DNA of 64,000 nucleotides from Ochrobactrum chromiisoli. Its GTDB lineage: Bacteria > Pseudomonadota > Alphaproteobacteria > Rhizobiales > Rhizobiaceae. The notes under the pieces are model-generated. The model did not search any database, was not told the DNA's origin, and was given only the letters and a program-made list of their open reading frames with translations. The stretch spans positions 1 through 64,000 of the forward strand of contig NZ_JAPHAV010000006.1 of the NCBI RefSeq assembly GCF_026241335.1. Direction: 5' to 3'. Shown here piece by piece: positions 17,268 through 26,355 of this stretch (its first letter is position 1; each line of letters starts with the position of its first letter). The position numbers and the translations under genes were made by a program.

Positions 17268-18491
17268 TTAGCGGCGACCTTCAAGCGGAATAACATTATG
17301 TAGATTCTCATCCTTTGTGGACAGGAAGCGCTTGATGTTACGCGCAGCCTGACGGATGCGATGTTCGTTCTCGACAAGAGCAATACGAACATATTCATCA
17401 CCATGTTCGCCAAAGCCTACGCCCGGTGCCACGGCAACATCGGCCATCTCAACCAACAGCTTGGAGAATTCGAGCGAGCCCAGCGCACGAAAGCGCTCTG
17501 GAATCGGAACCCATGCAAACATGGTTGCAGCCGGCGGCGGCACATCCCAGCCAGCACGGCCAAAGCTTTCAACCAGCACGTCACGACGCTGCTTATAGAC
17601 ATTGCGGACATATGCAATGTCAGAGCCATCACCATTCAGCGCTGCGGTTGCCGCAACCTGAATAGGTGTGAACGCGCCATAATCCAGATAGGATTTTACG
17701 CGGGTCAAGGCTGCAATCAGACGCTCGTTACCCACTGCGAAGCCCATGCGCCAGCCCGGCATCGAGAATGTCTTCGACATCGAGGTAAATTCGACAGCCA
17801 CATCCATTGCGCCCGGCACTTCAAGAACCGATGGCGGCGGGTTGTTTTCGTCGAAATAGATTTCCGAATAAGCGAGATCGGACAAAATAATGAGATCATT
17901 CTTGCGGGCAAAATCGACCACGTCCTTATAGAAATCCAACGTCGCAGTATAAGCCGTCGGATTCGAAGGAAAGTTGAGGATCAGCGCCAGCGGCTTTGGA
18001 ATGGAGTGCTTTACCGCGCGATCCAGCGCACGAATAAACTCTTCATCCGGCTTAGCAGGAATCGAACGGATCACACCACCCGACATGATAAAGCCAAACG
18101 AGTGAATCGGATAGGTTGGGTCCGGACAAAGCACCACATCGCCAGGCGCTGTGATTGCCTGTGCCATGTTGGCGAAGCCTTCCTTGGAACCAAGCGTCGC
18201 AACAACCTGTGTATCCGGGTTAAGCTTTACACCAAAACGACGCGCATAATATTGCGCCTGCGCACGGCGAAGACCCGGAATACCCTTCGATGAAGAGTAC
18301 CGATGCGCGCGCGGACCCTGAACAGCCTCACAAAGCTTATCGACAATGTTCTTAGGCGTCGGCAGATCGGGATTACCCATTCCAAGATCGATAATATCGG
18401 CACCGGCCGCTCGCGCCGATGCCTTCAGGCGGTTAACCTGTTCAAAGACATAAGGTGGCAAGCGACGGACTTTATGAAATTCTTCCGACAT
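17268..18491 (-). CDS. alaC: Class I/II aminotransferase, AlaC-like
   Basis: A 407-residue fold-type I PLP enzyme. The PLP lysine is Lys240 in SMSKTFSMPGWRMGF; LGMGNPDLPTP near the N-terminus, the NFPSNPTA segment and the SDLAYSEIYFD strand are typical of the AlaC/YfdZ group. Databases often label this group LL-diaminopimelate aminotransferase, but alphaproteobacteria make lysine by the succinylase route, so alanine or another amino acid is the likelier substrate. It is located immediately before hom, as in related genomes. Confidence 0.85.
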   Translation of the reverse strand: MSEEFHKVRRLPPYVFEQVNRLKASARAAGADIIDLGMGNPDLPTPKNIVDKLCEAVQGPRAHRYSSSKGIPGLRRAQAQYYARRFGVKLNPDTQVVATLGSKEGFANMAQAITAPGDVVLCPDPTYPIHSFGFIMSGGVIRSIPAKPDEEFIRALDRAVKHSIPKPLALILNFPSNPTAYTATLDFYKDVVDFARKNDLIILSDLAYSEIYFDENNPPPSVLEVPGAMDVAVEFTSMSKTFSMPGWRMGFAVGNERLIAALTRVKSYLDYGAFTPIQVAATAALNGDGSDIAYVRNVYKQRRDVLVESFGRAGWDVPPPAATMFAWVPIPERFRALGSLEFSKLLVEMADVAVAPGVGFGEHGDEYVRIALVENEHRIRQAARNIKRFLSTKDENLHNVIPLEGRR

Positions 18492-18623
18492 GATCCTGTT
18501 CCAGAAAGGGGTTGAATGAAACGGCGCGTATGCACCGGGTTAGGAGCTATACACCTGTTATCGAATCGGGTCGAGACTTGTTACGCCTCAGCGACGAAGC
18601 TTTTATATGTCAATAAAAGCCAA

Positions 18624-18968
18624 TTATTCCCCGGATTCGATCTGCTTGAGGGTCGCGTCTGTTTCTTCCTGCGCCTGCTTACGCAACGCGGCAGCCTGCG
18701 CTGGTGTCAGTGTCGCAGAGGAAGAACGCGAAACCGCAAGGCGCGTCCGGTCAGAATCAAGCCCTGACGTGATCTGCGCTTTTTCTTCCGGCGTAATCTG
18801 CGTGGTTGCAGCTTTCGGCATACGACCAAAGGTCGGATAGGTATCGGTGCGCTTGGCACCTTCCTGCGGCGTGCCCCGAAATTCCGCCCCACCGGCACAG
18901 CCCGCAAGAAACGCCACGGCTGTTGCTGCCAGCATGAAATTGGCAATCTTCCGCGTGTTCTTGGTCAT
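18624..18968 (-). CDS. Small predicted lipoprotein
   Basis: A 114-residue protein with a type II signal peptide ending in LAGC (lipid-modified Cys near 24). The mature part is polar and ends in an Ala/Gln/Glu-rich helix (ATLTPAQAAALRKQAQEETDATLKQ). I do not recognise the family beyond a short conserved Rhizobiales lipoprotein. It is upstream of the alaC-like gene on the same strand with a 132-bp gap; no function can be assigned. Confidence 0.8.
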   Translation of the reverse strand: MTKNTRKIANFMLAATAVAFLAGCAGGAEFRGTPQEGAKRTDTYPTFGRMPKAATTQITPEEKAQITSGLDSDRTRLAVSRSSSATLTPAQAAALRKQAQEETDATLKQIESGE

Positions 18969-19516
18969 ATGTCCGGTCCCAATTCTGATATTCTGCCTGC
19001 ATCTGGCAATATGCCTGATGCGACACAGATAATATAATGCGAAATGGATAGCACCATCTCAATACGTCATGTCAACATGTGAGTTGAAAATGATAAGACT
19101 GGAAGCACTCGAGCGACACCCTCAGTAGCAAGTATAAACAAAAATTACGAATAGTAATATTGCGTTATTTCAATGCAATTTGAAGGTCATTTGCTCCATT
19201 CTAAAACATTGAGTGCTTTTCAGTAGTTGCCTTTGGCAGTTAAAAATCCTAAAAATTGGTTACAGTTTATCACTCGTTGATTTGTATCTTAGCGCTTTAA
19301 AGCGATGACAAAACTGATCTTTTCGCGATAAGGCGCTGAAAATATTCAAGCATTTCCAGAATGGGTTCGACAGGGCCTTGCATAGGAAGCGCTTAAAACA
19401 AAGTGATAGAGCGGTTTGAAAATCCGTCTTGATGGAAACCGCTCTCGTTATCTACCCCGGTCTTGGTGACTGGTTTCTGTGAGTAAATCTGCTTTCTATT
19501 GATTAGCGAAACTCAC
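18969..19516. other. 548-bp gene-free gap
   Basis: An AT-rich stretch between a lipoprotein gene (minus) and the M15-type lipoprotein gene (plus) with no ORF. The only clear structure is a perfect inverted repeat AGAGCGGTTT (19408-19417) and AAACCGCTCT (19436-19445), plus an AGCGCTTTAAAGCG palindrome near 19291. It presumably carries divergent promoters. Confidence 0.5.
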
Positions 19517-20779
19517 ATGGAAGAGCTGGAGCAGACATTGAAACTTGCAGAGCCATCGCAAAAAACGACAAGAAAACTGCTTTGCGGCAGTGTAGCCCTG
19601 ATTGCGCTTGTTCTGACATCCTGCACCTCTACGGGTAACGGCAATTCACCATTACAAATGACAAACAGCGCCGATGGTTCCATTATTGCGGATACGCTTC
19701 AGAGTGCCGCCGATCAGACAATCGCTGCCGAAGCAGCCCAAACAGGCGCAGCAACTCAAACACAAAAGCCGACTGCTGTTGCCGAAGCAAAACCGGTTGA
19801 AAACAGCACAAAGGCTGTAGCTTCAGCAACCTCGACAACCGGGACGGCTTCACAGGCACCGGACAGCTCTGTTCAGGTTGCGGCTCTTGCGACAGAAAGC
19901 AAACCCTCTTCTCTGTTCAGCATATTCGGCAAAAAGCCAACCGAATCCCCCGCTGAAACCGCCGCTGCAACAGAAGCGAAAAAGCCTGATCAGAAAGCTG
20001 AAGAGCAAACTGCAGCCACGCCCGAAGCCAAGCCGGAGGCAAAAGCTGAGGCGGCAGAAGCAAAACAGCCAGAGACACCCAAACCCGCAGAGCCGGAAAA
20101 ACCAGTTCAGGTGGCGTCGCTCTTTGGCTCAGCAAAGAACGCCAATGCCTATGTCGCGCCCCAAAGCCCGGCGACGGCCGGCCAAGGCAGCATCGCGCGC
20201 CTGTTCAACGACGAGGATGCGGGCAACTCAAAAAATAAGAAACTTGCCGTTGTAAGACCTAACACAAAATCAACGCGGGACTATAATTATTCGCTTCCTG
20301 GCGTGCGCCCCAATGGCGGCTTTGAAATCAAGCATCGCAAAAGCATCTATGATGATAGCGACATTGATGCCAATGAATATGATGATTATGCATCCGTGCA
20401 ACTTGCCTCGGCACCCGGATTGGCGCGCCTTGCGCCCAACGGCTTGAAAGTCCAGCGTGAAACGGTCGATGTGGCCTGCCTCAAGCCGCAGCTTGTGACA
20501 ATGCTCAAGACGATGGAACGTCACTTCCGTCGCCCCGTCATGATCACATCCGGCTATCGCAGCCCGTCCTATAATCGCAAGGTCAATGGTGCACGCAAAT
20601 CACTGCACATGATCTGCGCTGCTGCCGACATTCAGATTTCCGGTGTTTCAAAACACGAGATTGCACGCTTTGCACGCAACATGCCAGGACGCGGCGGCGT
20701 CGGCACCTATTGCCATACCACCGCAGTTCACGTGGACGTCGGCCCTGAACGTGACTGGAACTGGAGCTGCAAGAAATAA
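19517..20779 (+). CDS. Lipoprotein with C-terminal M15-type peptidase domain (DUF882/YcbK-like)
   Basis: A 420-residue predicted lipoprotein (lipobox LTSC, Cys near 36). A long low-complexity region rich in Ala, Glu, Lys, Pro and Gln (about 60-230) is followed by a peptidase M15_3-like domain (about 300-420) with ITSGYRSPSYNRKVNGA, the SLHMICAAADIQI segment with a zinc-ligand His and Asp, and HVDVGPERDW. Such domains cut or bind peptidoglycan stem peptides. An in-frame TTG lies at 19499, but the ATG at 19517 is favoured. A terminator follows. Confidence 0.88.
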   Translation: MEELEQTLKLAEPSQKTTRKLLCGSVALIALVLTSCTSTGNGNSPLQMTNSADGSIIADTLQSAADQTIAAEAAQTGAATQTQKPTAVAEAKPVENSTKAVASATSTTGTASQAPDSSVQVAALATESKPSSLFSIFGKKPTESPAETAAATEAKKPDQKAEEQTAATPEAKPEAKAEAAEAKQPETPKPAEPEKPVQVASLFGSAKNANAYVAPQSPATAGQGSIARLFNDEDAGNSKNKKLAVVRPNTKSTRDYNYSLPGVRPNGGFEIKHRKSIYDDSDIDANEYDDYASVQLASAPGLARLAPNGLKVQRETVDVACLKPQLVTMLKTMERHFRRPVMITSGYRSPSYNRKVNGARKSLHMICAAADIQISGVSKHEIARFARNMPGRGGVGTYCHTTAVHVDVGPERDWNWSCKK

Positions 20780-20790
20780 TCCAAATGTTT

Positions 20791-20820
20791 AAAGCCGGGA
20801 TCAGTTCCCGGCTTTTTCTT
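20791..20820 (+). terminator. Terminator after the M15-type lipoprotein gene
   Basis: AAGCCGGGA and TCCCGGCTT pair around a 5-nt loop and are followed by TTTTCTTT, 12 bp after the stop codon. Confidence 0.9.
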
Positions 20821-20913
20821 TAATTTTCATAGTGATAGCTACGTCATCAGCCATATGGCAGACGACAAAACCGGCCCCCGGCGAGTTTTTTTTAGAAAAG
20901 TTATATTAAGGGC

Positions 20914-20942
20914 TTGCGAGTCAGGTTCTTCCTGAATATAAG
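20914..20942 (+). promoter_or_regulatory. Promoter of first tRNA-Glu
   Basis: TTGCGA (20914-20919) and TATAAG (20937-20942) are separated by exactly 17 bp and lie 20 bp before the tRNA. The second tRNA-Glu copy has the same arrangement. Confidence 0.75.
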
Positions 20943-20962
20943 CCCACTCACACCAGCTACAG

Positions 20963-21037
20963 GCGCCCATCGTCTAGCGGTTAGGACAGCGCCCTTTCAC
21001 GGCGCAGACAGGGGTTCGATTCCCCTTGGGCGTACCA
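20963..21037 (+). tRNA. tRNA-Glu (anticodon UUC), copy 1
   Basis: The 75-nt sequence starts GCGCCCATCGTC and ends TGGGCGTACCA. The acceptor arms pair (first pair G-U), the anticodon loop is CTTTCAC (anticodon TTC), the T-loop is GGTTCGATTCC and CCA is encoded. An identical copy lies 299 bp downstream. Confidence 0.97.
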
Positions 21038-21212
21038 CTTGCTGGTTTTTCTTTCCAAAATCATGATTGCCAAAAAACCTCGAGCGACGATTTCGTCTGA
21101 TGCGGTGTATCTCCGCTCTTCTTGGCATGCCCCCTCTATCCCTTTGTTTTCGCATGTTTCCTTTGACAAGCGCAGCCACTGAATTTTTCTTGAATATTTT
21201 CTCAAAAAGGAC

Positions 21213-21241
21213 TTGCGTGGCAGAATTTTCCTGCCTATAAG
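21213..21241 (+). promoter_or_regulatory. Promoter of second tRNA-Glu
   Basis: TTGCGT (21213-21218), a 17-bp spacer and TATAAG (21236-21241) repeat the spacing of the first copy, so each tRNA-Glu seems to have its own promoter. Confidence 0.75.
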
Positions 21242-21261
21242 CCGACCCACACCAGCAACAG

Positions 21262-21336
21262 GCGCCCATCGTCTAGCGGTTAGGACAGCGCCCTTTCACG
21301 GCGCAGACAGGGGTTCGATTCCCCTTGGGCGTACCA
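21262..21336 (+). tRNA. tRNA-Glu (anticodon UUC), copy 2
   Basis: Identical in sequence to the tRNA at 20963-21037, including encoded CCA. The immediate flanks (ACACCAGC before, CTTGCTGGTTTTT after) are also repeated, whereas most of the 225-bp spacer between the copies is not. Confidence 0.97.
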
Positions 21337-21441
21337 CTTGCTGGTTTTTTATTACCCTAAAAATTGGTATGAATATAAGTGGTACTGCCTCTGGCATGAT
21401 GTTACGCGTGGTCCGTTCAAACAGAAAACCGGACAGACATC

Positions 21442-21726
21442 ATGGCCAAAACAACAGCAACCGTGTCCACCACGCATGCAAGCCGCTATTTGCAGCAACT
21501 ATGCAAACATTGGGCGCATAAGTTCACAGTCGAATTTACGCCGGAAAGCGGTCGAATCGATTTGGGCGAGAATCGCGTTGTCATGCTCAATGCCACCGAA
21601 CAGAATCTCACTGCGACCATAGAGGCTCCGGAAGCAACTCTCGAACAGATGGAAAACGTCGTTTCGAGCCATATTGCGCGCTTTGCGTTCCGCGAGGAGC
21701 TGATCTTCAATTGGATGCGGGAATAA
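21442..21726 (+). CDS. DUF2218 domain protein
   Basis: A 94-residue protein consisting of one DUF2218 domain: [19 protein letters not shown], the GRIDLG turn, and a C-terminal helix [15 protein letters not shown]. The same fold is fused to the siderophore-interacting protein at 25197-26306, which links it loosely to iron metabolism. It overlaps the frame of the next gene region only if sfsA is started too early; with the sfsA start at 21762 the genes are 35 bp apart. Confidence 0.88.
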   Translation: MAKTTATVSTTHASRYLQQLCKHWAHKFTVEFTPESGRIDLGENRVVMLNATEQNLTATIEAPEATLEQMENVVSSHIARFAFREELIFNWMRE

Positions 21727-21761
21727 CTTGCAACGGCGCCCCCATAAACCTAAATCGGTGC

Positions 21762-22484
21762 ATGCTTTTTCCAACGCCCCTTGTGACGGGTCGCCTTGAG
21801 CGACGCTATAAAAGATTTCTGGCCGATGTTACGCTTGATGATGGGCGTTTCATCACCGCTTCTGTTCCCAATACCGGTTCGATGCTTGGCCTGACCGCGC
21901 CCGGCTCCCGCGTTTGGCTCAGTGTCTCAGACGCTCCGCATCGCAAATATCCGCATACACTCCAGATCGTTGCAGCCGACAATACCCTTGTTGGCGTCAA
22001 TACTGGCCTGCCAAATAAAATTGCCGAAGAAGCCATCTTGGCAGGCATGATTCCCGATTTGAAAAATTACGGGCTTCTCAAGCGCGAACAGAAATATGGC
22101 CGCAACTCACGCATCGATATTCTTCTTGATGAAGGGGACCGCCCCCGCGCCTATGTGGAAGTAAAAAATGTGCACTTCATTCGCACCCCTTCCCTGGCCG
22201 AATTTCCCGACACCGTCACTGCGCGCGGTGCAAAACATCTTGATGAACTCATTGATGTTGTATCCGCTGGCCATCGAGGCGTGATGGTGTTTATTATCCA
22301 GCGGAGCGATTGCAACAGATTCAGCATCTCCGGCGATCTTGATCCGGCTTATGCACGCGCATTTGAACGCGCACGCGCGGCAGGGGTTGAGGCCTGGGCG
22401 ATTCGATGCCAAATATCAGATAAAGGCATCCATGCTGGGACTTTGGTGCCAATAGTATATGAGAAAGACGAGTTGAGATGGTGA
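21762..22484 (+). CDS. sfsA: SfsA family protein (sugar fermentation stimulation / predicted nuclease)
   Basis: A 240-residue SfsA protein: an N-terminal OB-like part with [14 protein letters not shown] and [13 protein letters not shown], then a restriction-endonuclease-like core with [17 protein letters not shown] and the [12 protein letters not shown] helix. Homologues bind nucleic acid and are proposed nucleases. I start at 21762 rather than 17 codons earlier because family members begin near the [10 protein letters not shown] segment and the upstream residues look random. The stop overlaps the map start by 7 bp, so the two genes are translationally coupled. Confidence 0.9.
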   Translation: MLFPTPLVTGRLERRYKRFLADVTLDDGRFITASVPNTGSMLGLTAPGSRVWLSVSDAPHRKYPHTLQIVAADNTLVGVNTGLPNKIAEEAILAGMIPDLKNYGLLKREQKYGRNSRIDILLDEGDRPRAYVEVKNVHFIRTPSLAEFPDTVTARGAKHLDELIDVVSAGHRGVMVFIIQRSDCNRFSISGDLDPAYARAFERARAAGVEAWAIRCQISDKGIHAGTLVPIVYEKDELRW

Positions 22485-23305
22485 CTTATATTGAGGCGAC
22501 GAGCGCACCGATGAAATACACGGGGCAAATCAGGCTTTACGGCCCCGAAGCCTTTGAAGGTATGCGCAAGGTCTGCAACCTGACCGCCCGTTGCCTCGAC
22601 GCGCTCAACGACATCGTCAAGCCAGGTGTGACAACCAATCAGATAGATCGTTTTGTGTTTGAGTTCGGCATGGACCATGGCGCTTTTCCGGCGACACTGA
22701 ATTATCGCGGTTATACAAAATCGACCTGCACATCCATCAATCATGTGGTTTGCCACGGCATCCCTGACGACAAGCCACTGCGGGAAGGTGAAATTGTCAA
22801 TATCGACGTTACCTATCTGCTTGATGGCTGGCACGGCGACTCAAGCCGCATGTATGCGGTGGGTGAAATCAAGCGAGCCGCTGAACGCCTTCTGGAAGTA
22901 ACCTATGAAAGCCTCTTGCGCGGTATTGCTGCGGTCAAGCCCGGTGCGAAGACCGGCGCGATTGGTGCCGCAATCCAAACATATGCAGAAGGTGAACGCT
23001 GCTCAGTCGTTCGGGATTTCTGCGGCCACGGCGTCGGTCAGCTTTTTCATGATGCGCCCAATATTCTGCATTATGGCACCCCTAATGAAGGCGTCGAGAT
23101 CAAGGAAGGCATGATCTTTACGATTGAGCCGATGATCAATCTCGGCAAGCAGGGTGTCAAAGTTCTGGCAGATGGCTGGACTGCGGTTACACGCGACCGT
23201 TCGCTGACCGCACAATATGAACATACTGTCGGCGTCACCAACGATGGTTGTGAAATTTTCACACTGTCGCCGAAGAATATATTCGGGCCGCCATCCATGC
23301 GGTAA
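22478..23305 (+). CDS. map: Methionine aminopeptidase, type I
   Basis: A 275-residue MetAP1 that removes the initiator methionine. All five dinuclear-metal ligands are present: Asp110, Asp121, His184 (in FCGHGVGQ), Glu217 (FTIEPM) and Glu248 (YEHT). It overlaps sfsA by 7 bp and precedes radC by 39 bp, so sfsA-map-radC looks like one operon. A later ATG at codon 12 is a possible alternative start. Confidence 0.96.
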   Translation: MVTYIEATSAPMKYTGQIRLYGPEAFEGMRKVCNLTARCLDALNDIVKPGVTTNQIDRFVFEFGMDHGAFPATLNYRGYTKSTCTSINHVVCHGIPDDKPLREGEIVNIDVTYLLDGWHGDSSRMYAVGEIKRAAERLLEVTYESLLRGIAAVKPGAKTGAIGAAIQTYAEGERCSVVRDFCGHGVGQLFHDAPNILHYGTPNEGVEIKEGMIFTIEPMINLGKQGVKVLADGWTAVTRDRSLTAQYEHTVGVTNDGCEIFTLSPKNIFGPPSMR

Positions 23306-23344
23306 AAAGAGAATGAATTCTGTTTCTGCGGGGGTTCAAACAGA

Positions 23345-24094
23345 ATGGCACCCAAAAATAAGAAACCGGGAAGTTTTGACCTTCCCGGCTTTAATGAAGG
23401 TATTCATTTAACGGCTCAGGTTGAAAAGCCGCATCATATGGGGCATCGCGAGCGGCTGCGGCAACGCTTTAAAGCAGCGCCCGATGCACTGGCCGATTAC
23501 GAACTGCTTGAATTGCTGCTTTTCCGTGTTATCCCGCGCGCAGACACAAAGCCACTCGCGAAGTCTTTGCTCATCCGTTTTGGCTCTCTTGCAGAGGTTC
23601 TGGGCGCACCGGAAAAGCTTCTCGCGGAAACGCCGGGAATCGGCCCTTCAATCGCCCTTGAGCTTAAAATCGTTGAAGCTATGGCCAAACGCTCAGCCCG
23701 TAGCACCGTGATGGAGCGTGAAGTGCTTGGCTCGTGGAGCCAGGTTATTCAATATTGCACAACGGCCATGGCCTATGAAACGCGTGAGCAATTCCGGGTA
23801 TTATTTCTCGACAAAAAGAACCGCCTCATTGCCGATGAAGTTCAACAGCAGGGCACCATCGATCACACACCCGTCTATCCGCGCGAGGTCGTAAGGCGCG
23901 CACTTGAGTTGTCTGCGTCAGCAATTATCGTTGTTCACAATCATCCGTCCGGCGATCCCACGCCATCGCGTGCCGACATCGAAATGACCAGGATTCTGAT
24001 TGACGCCGCAAAACCAATCGGCATTGCGCTGCACGACCACATAATCATCGGCAAGCACGGTCATATCAGCATGCGTGGTCTGAAGCTGATCTAA
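23345..24094 (+). CDS. radC: RadC/JAB-domain protein
   Basis: A 249-residue RadC protein. The N-terminal helix-hairpin-helix part includes [19 protein letters not shown] and [14 protein letters not shown]. The C-terminal JAB domain carries an intact JAMM zinc site: His198, His200 and Asp211 in [14 protein letters not shown], with an upstream Glu. Despite its name, a role in DNA repair is doubtful; it is best seen as a predicted metalloprotein. It is the last gene of sfsA-map-radC. Confidence 0.93.
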   Translation: MAPKNKKPGSFDLPGFNEGIHLTAQVEKPHHMGHRERLRQRFKAAPDALADYELLELLLFRVIPRADTKPLAKSLLIRFGSLAEVLGAPEKLLAETPGIGPSIALELKIVEAMAKRSARSTVMEREVLGSWSQVIQYCTTAMAYETREQFRVLFLDKKNRLIADEVQQQGTIDHTPVYPREVVRRALELSASAIIVVHNHPSGDPTPSRADIEMTRILIDAAKPIGIALHDHIIIGKHGHISMRGLKLI

Positions 24095-24180
24095 AGCGAA
24101 CCCGAAAAATGGGAACCAGCTTTCGGAACAGGTTAGGCTTGAAAACAAAAAGAAATGCTTTGGGTATGGTTACCTTTCAT

Positions 24181-24208
24181 TAAGCATGTGAACGAAAACG
24201 CATGCTTA
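24181..24208. promoter_or_regulatory. Inverted repeat upstream of the Omp25-family gene
   Basis: TAAGCATG (24181-24188) and CATGCTTA (24201-24208) are perfect 8-bp arms 12 bp apart, about 150 bp before the outer membrane protein gene. It is a candidate operator; no regulator can be named. Confidence 0.4.
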
Positions 24209-24356
24209 CATCGACCGACCCGTTCGAATTTTCTTAAATTTAGACACAATCACAGGCGACGAGAGAGGCAGTCCGGGATCCGGGTTTCCGCCCCGCCCCG
24301 AAAAGAGTTCAAGCATATTTCCCGGCAGCGTTTTGACGGGAAAACTGGAGTAAAAA

Positions 24357-24995
24357 ATGTTGAAGCGTTTCTATACCGCCGCTGCTTTCGGTGTCGCACT
24401 TGTTGCTTTTTCTGGGCCGTCATTTGCGGCCGACATAATGGACAACAACGACTATACCTATAACGAGCCCGCAGCATCGGGATCACACGACTGGTCAGGC
24501 AACTATATCGGCGCACAGATCGGCGCCTCCTCGTCGCGGGTTCCGGGTCCATTCACCAACCGCACAGGTTTGCTCGGCGGTGCCGTGATTGGTAAAAACA
24601 TGCAGAGCGGCAATCTTGTTTTCGGCGGCGAGCTGGAAGGCAATTTTGCGGAAGCCGAACATCGTATCGGCAACGGTGGCAGCCTTCAGCAGTCGTGGAA
24701 CGGCAACGCCAAAGGCAAGGTCGGCTATGCAATTGACAAGACGCTTATTTATGGCACCGCCGGCTATGGCGTCACGAAGTTCAAGGCAAAAGACGCAACC
24801 ACCTCGGCACCCGGCTGGCAGGGCGGCGCATTGATCGGCGCAGGTGTTGAGCAGGCTATCTCCGGCCCTATCTCGGTCAAGGCTGAATATGACTTCCAGC
24901 GTTTTAACGACGTGAAGTCAAAGGTAAACGGCGTTACGCAATATAACAATCTTAAGAACCATTCGATCAAGGCCGGTGTAAACTACCGCTTCTAA
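24357..24995 (+). CDS. Omp25/Omp31-family outer membrane protein
   Basis: A 212-residue outer membrane beta-barrel. It has a signal peptide (about 1-24, ending FSGPSFA), then the family marker DWSGNYIGAQIGA, repeated aromatic-glycine strands (GNLVFGGELEGNF, KGKVGYAID, LIYGTAGYGVTKF) and a C-terminal HSIKAGVNYRF ending in Phe, the barrel assembly signal. Brucellaceae carry several paralogues (Omp25, Omp31, Omp22 and others); which this is cannot be fixed without alignment. A GGAG site precedes the ATG, and a strong terminator follows. Confidence 0.88.
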   Translation: MLKRFYTAAAFGVALVAFSGPSFAADIMDNNDYTYNEPAASGSHDWSGNYIGAQIGASSSRVPGPFTNRTGLLGGAVIGKNMQSGNLVFGGELEGNFAEAEHRIGNGGSLQQSWNGNAKGKVGYAIDKTLIYGTAGYGVTKFKAKDATTSAPGWQGGALIGAGVEQAISGPISVKAEYDFQRFNDVKSKVNGVTQYNNLKNHSIKAGVNYRF

Positions 24996-25094
24996 AGCAT
25001 GTCGCGGAAAAGTGGGAACTGCCTTCGCGTGGAAATCAGTCCGCCGGGCTGATTTCTATTCCCACTGCGAACCATAATATAATTGTCCACACAG

Positions 25095-25149
25095 CCAGAG
25101 CATTTCCTGTTTTGATTGAACCTTCGGAAATGCTCTGGCCGTTTTTTTT
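25095..25149 (+). terminator. Strong terminator after the Omp25-family gene
   Basis: CCAGAGCATTTCC (25095-25107) pairs perfectly with GGAAATGCTCTGG (25126-25138) and is followed by a run of eight T (25142-25149). The arm AGAGCATTTCC recurs, inverted, at the end of the neighbouring gene (25187-25198). Confidence 0.85.
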
Positions 25150-25196
25150 ACGCATTATCCCACGCAAAACCGCTTCACACTTTTGCTGGAAATGCT

Positions 25197-26306
25197 CTAG
25201 TCTTCGGGGCCGCGGCGGGCATTATCGCCATCATAGCCGCGCCGCCAGTAAGCAACGATCAACTGCTTATCTTTCGGAATATGACGCTCTTTGCGCATAT
25301 AGGTTCGGATTGCGCGAAAAGCGTTAAATTCGCAGCCTGCCCAAACATAGATATTTTCTTCACCTTCAGGCAATTCAACCGCACGAACAGCGTCCTGCAA
25401 AAGCGTTGTCGTTCCGGCTTCCTGGCCGTTGCGATGCAGCCATTGCAGATCAACATCAGCCTTTGACGGAATGCTCTGCTCTTCCGCAGCACTATCAATC
25501 TCAACACGGACAACGGCCTTAACGCCTTCTGGAAGGCGTTCCAGAATGCGCCCGATTGCTGGCAGCGCTGTTTCGTCACCGGCCAACAAGTACCACTGTG
25601 CATCGTGAGCTGCATCACCGCCACCGGGGCCGGTCATGCCGACAATATCACCCGGCTTGACGCTCATTGCCCAACCGGACCCCGGCGCATCACAATCATC
25701 GCCATGGACAACCATATCGATATCAACCCAACCGGCATCCACATCGATCCGGCGAATTGTATAAACACGCGCCACGATCTGCGCTTCACCTTCCGGCCAG
25801 ACCGGACGGCCGTCCTCCCCCATGAGTGGCCATTGCGGCTGAGCCAATGCTTTTTGCGGGAAAAGTAGACGGATATGAAGGCCATGTTGCGAAAAACGTT
25901 TCAGATTTTCACCCTGCAAACGCACACGGCGCATATGCGGCGTTACATTGGAAACCGAAACAACCTTCATTTCGCGGAAATAAGGCAGCAACTCTCCGGC
26001 AGCGCCATCACCCACCCAGCGGATCTTCGGCAGAGTATCGTTCTTATCGAGAAATTCCAAAATATGCGAAGCAATCGACAGCTTCATATAGGCAAGGCCG
26101 GTATCATCGTCGCTGCGCACATCAACATCAACCGCTTCGTCATTCCAGCGCACATTTGCCTGTCCAAATGTCAAAACGAGCTTAGCGCTGCTTTCGTTAC
26201 GCTCCACATCACCATGCTCGTCAAAATGATCCAGCAACTGCTTGACGATACGATCGGGGTTGTCGAGTGCGATACGAGCGTTGGCGTTCAGGCTCAATTC
26301 GGACAT
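25197..26306 (-). CDS. Siderophore-interacting FAD reductase with N-terminal DUF2218 domain
   Basis: A 369-residue protein. Residues about 1-100 form a DUF2218-like domain (IVKQLLDHFDEHGD, FGQANVRW) and about 110-365 a ViuB/SIP flavoreductase: RRVRLQGENLKRF, the RVYTIRRID FAD-binding strand, GWAMSVKPGDIVGMTGPGGG and the C-terminal YVWAGCEFNAFRAIR and VAYWRRGYD. It should reduce Fe(III)-siderophore in the cytoplasm to release iron. The start at 26306 follows GAGGAGA; a longer frame runs 48 codons upstream. An IRO-box motif lies 50 bp upstream. The stop codon lies in an intergenic palindrome. Confidence 0.92.
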   Translation of the reverse strand: MSELSLNANARIALDNPDRIVKQLLDHFDEHGDVERNESSAKLVLTFGQANVRWNDEAVDVDVRSDDDTGLAYMKLSIASHILEFLDKNDTLPKIRWVGDGAAGELLPYFREMKVVSVSNVTPHMRRVRLQGENLKRFSQHGLHIRLLFPQKALAQPQWPLMGEDGRPVWPEGEAQIVARVYTIRRIDVDAGWVDIDMVVHGDDCDAPGSGWAMSVKPGDIVGMTGPGGGDAAHDAQWYLLAGDETALPAIGRILERLPEGVKAVVRVEIDSAAEEQSIPSKADVDLQWLHRNGQEAGTTTLLQDAVRAVELPEGEENIYVWAGCEFNAFRAIRTYMRKERHIPKDKQLIVAYWRRGYDGDNARRGPED

Positions 26307-26355
26307 GCCTGTCTCCTCATCAGAAATAACGACCAAGCAGTAACCGAATATAACA

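Noticed and set aside
17361..18293. 310-codon plus-strand frame opposite the alaC-like gene
   Set aside because: It is fully antisense to a well-conserved aminotransferase, has no recognisable domain and shows His/Arg/Asn-rich composition typical of a shadow frame.
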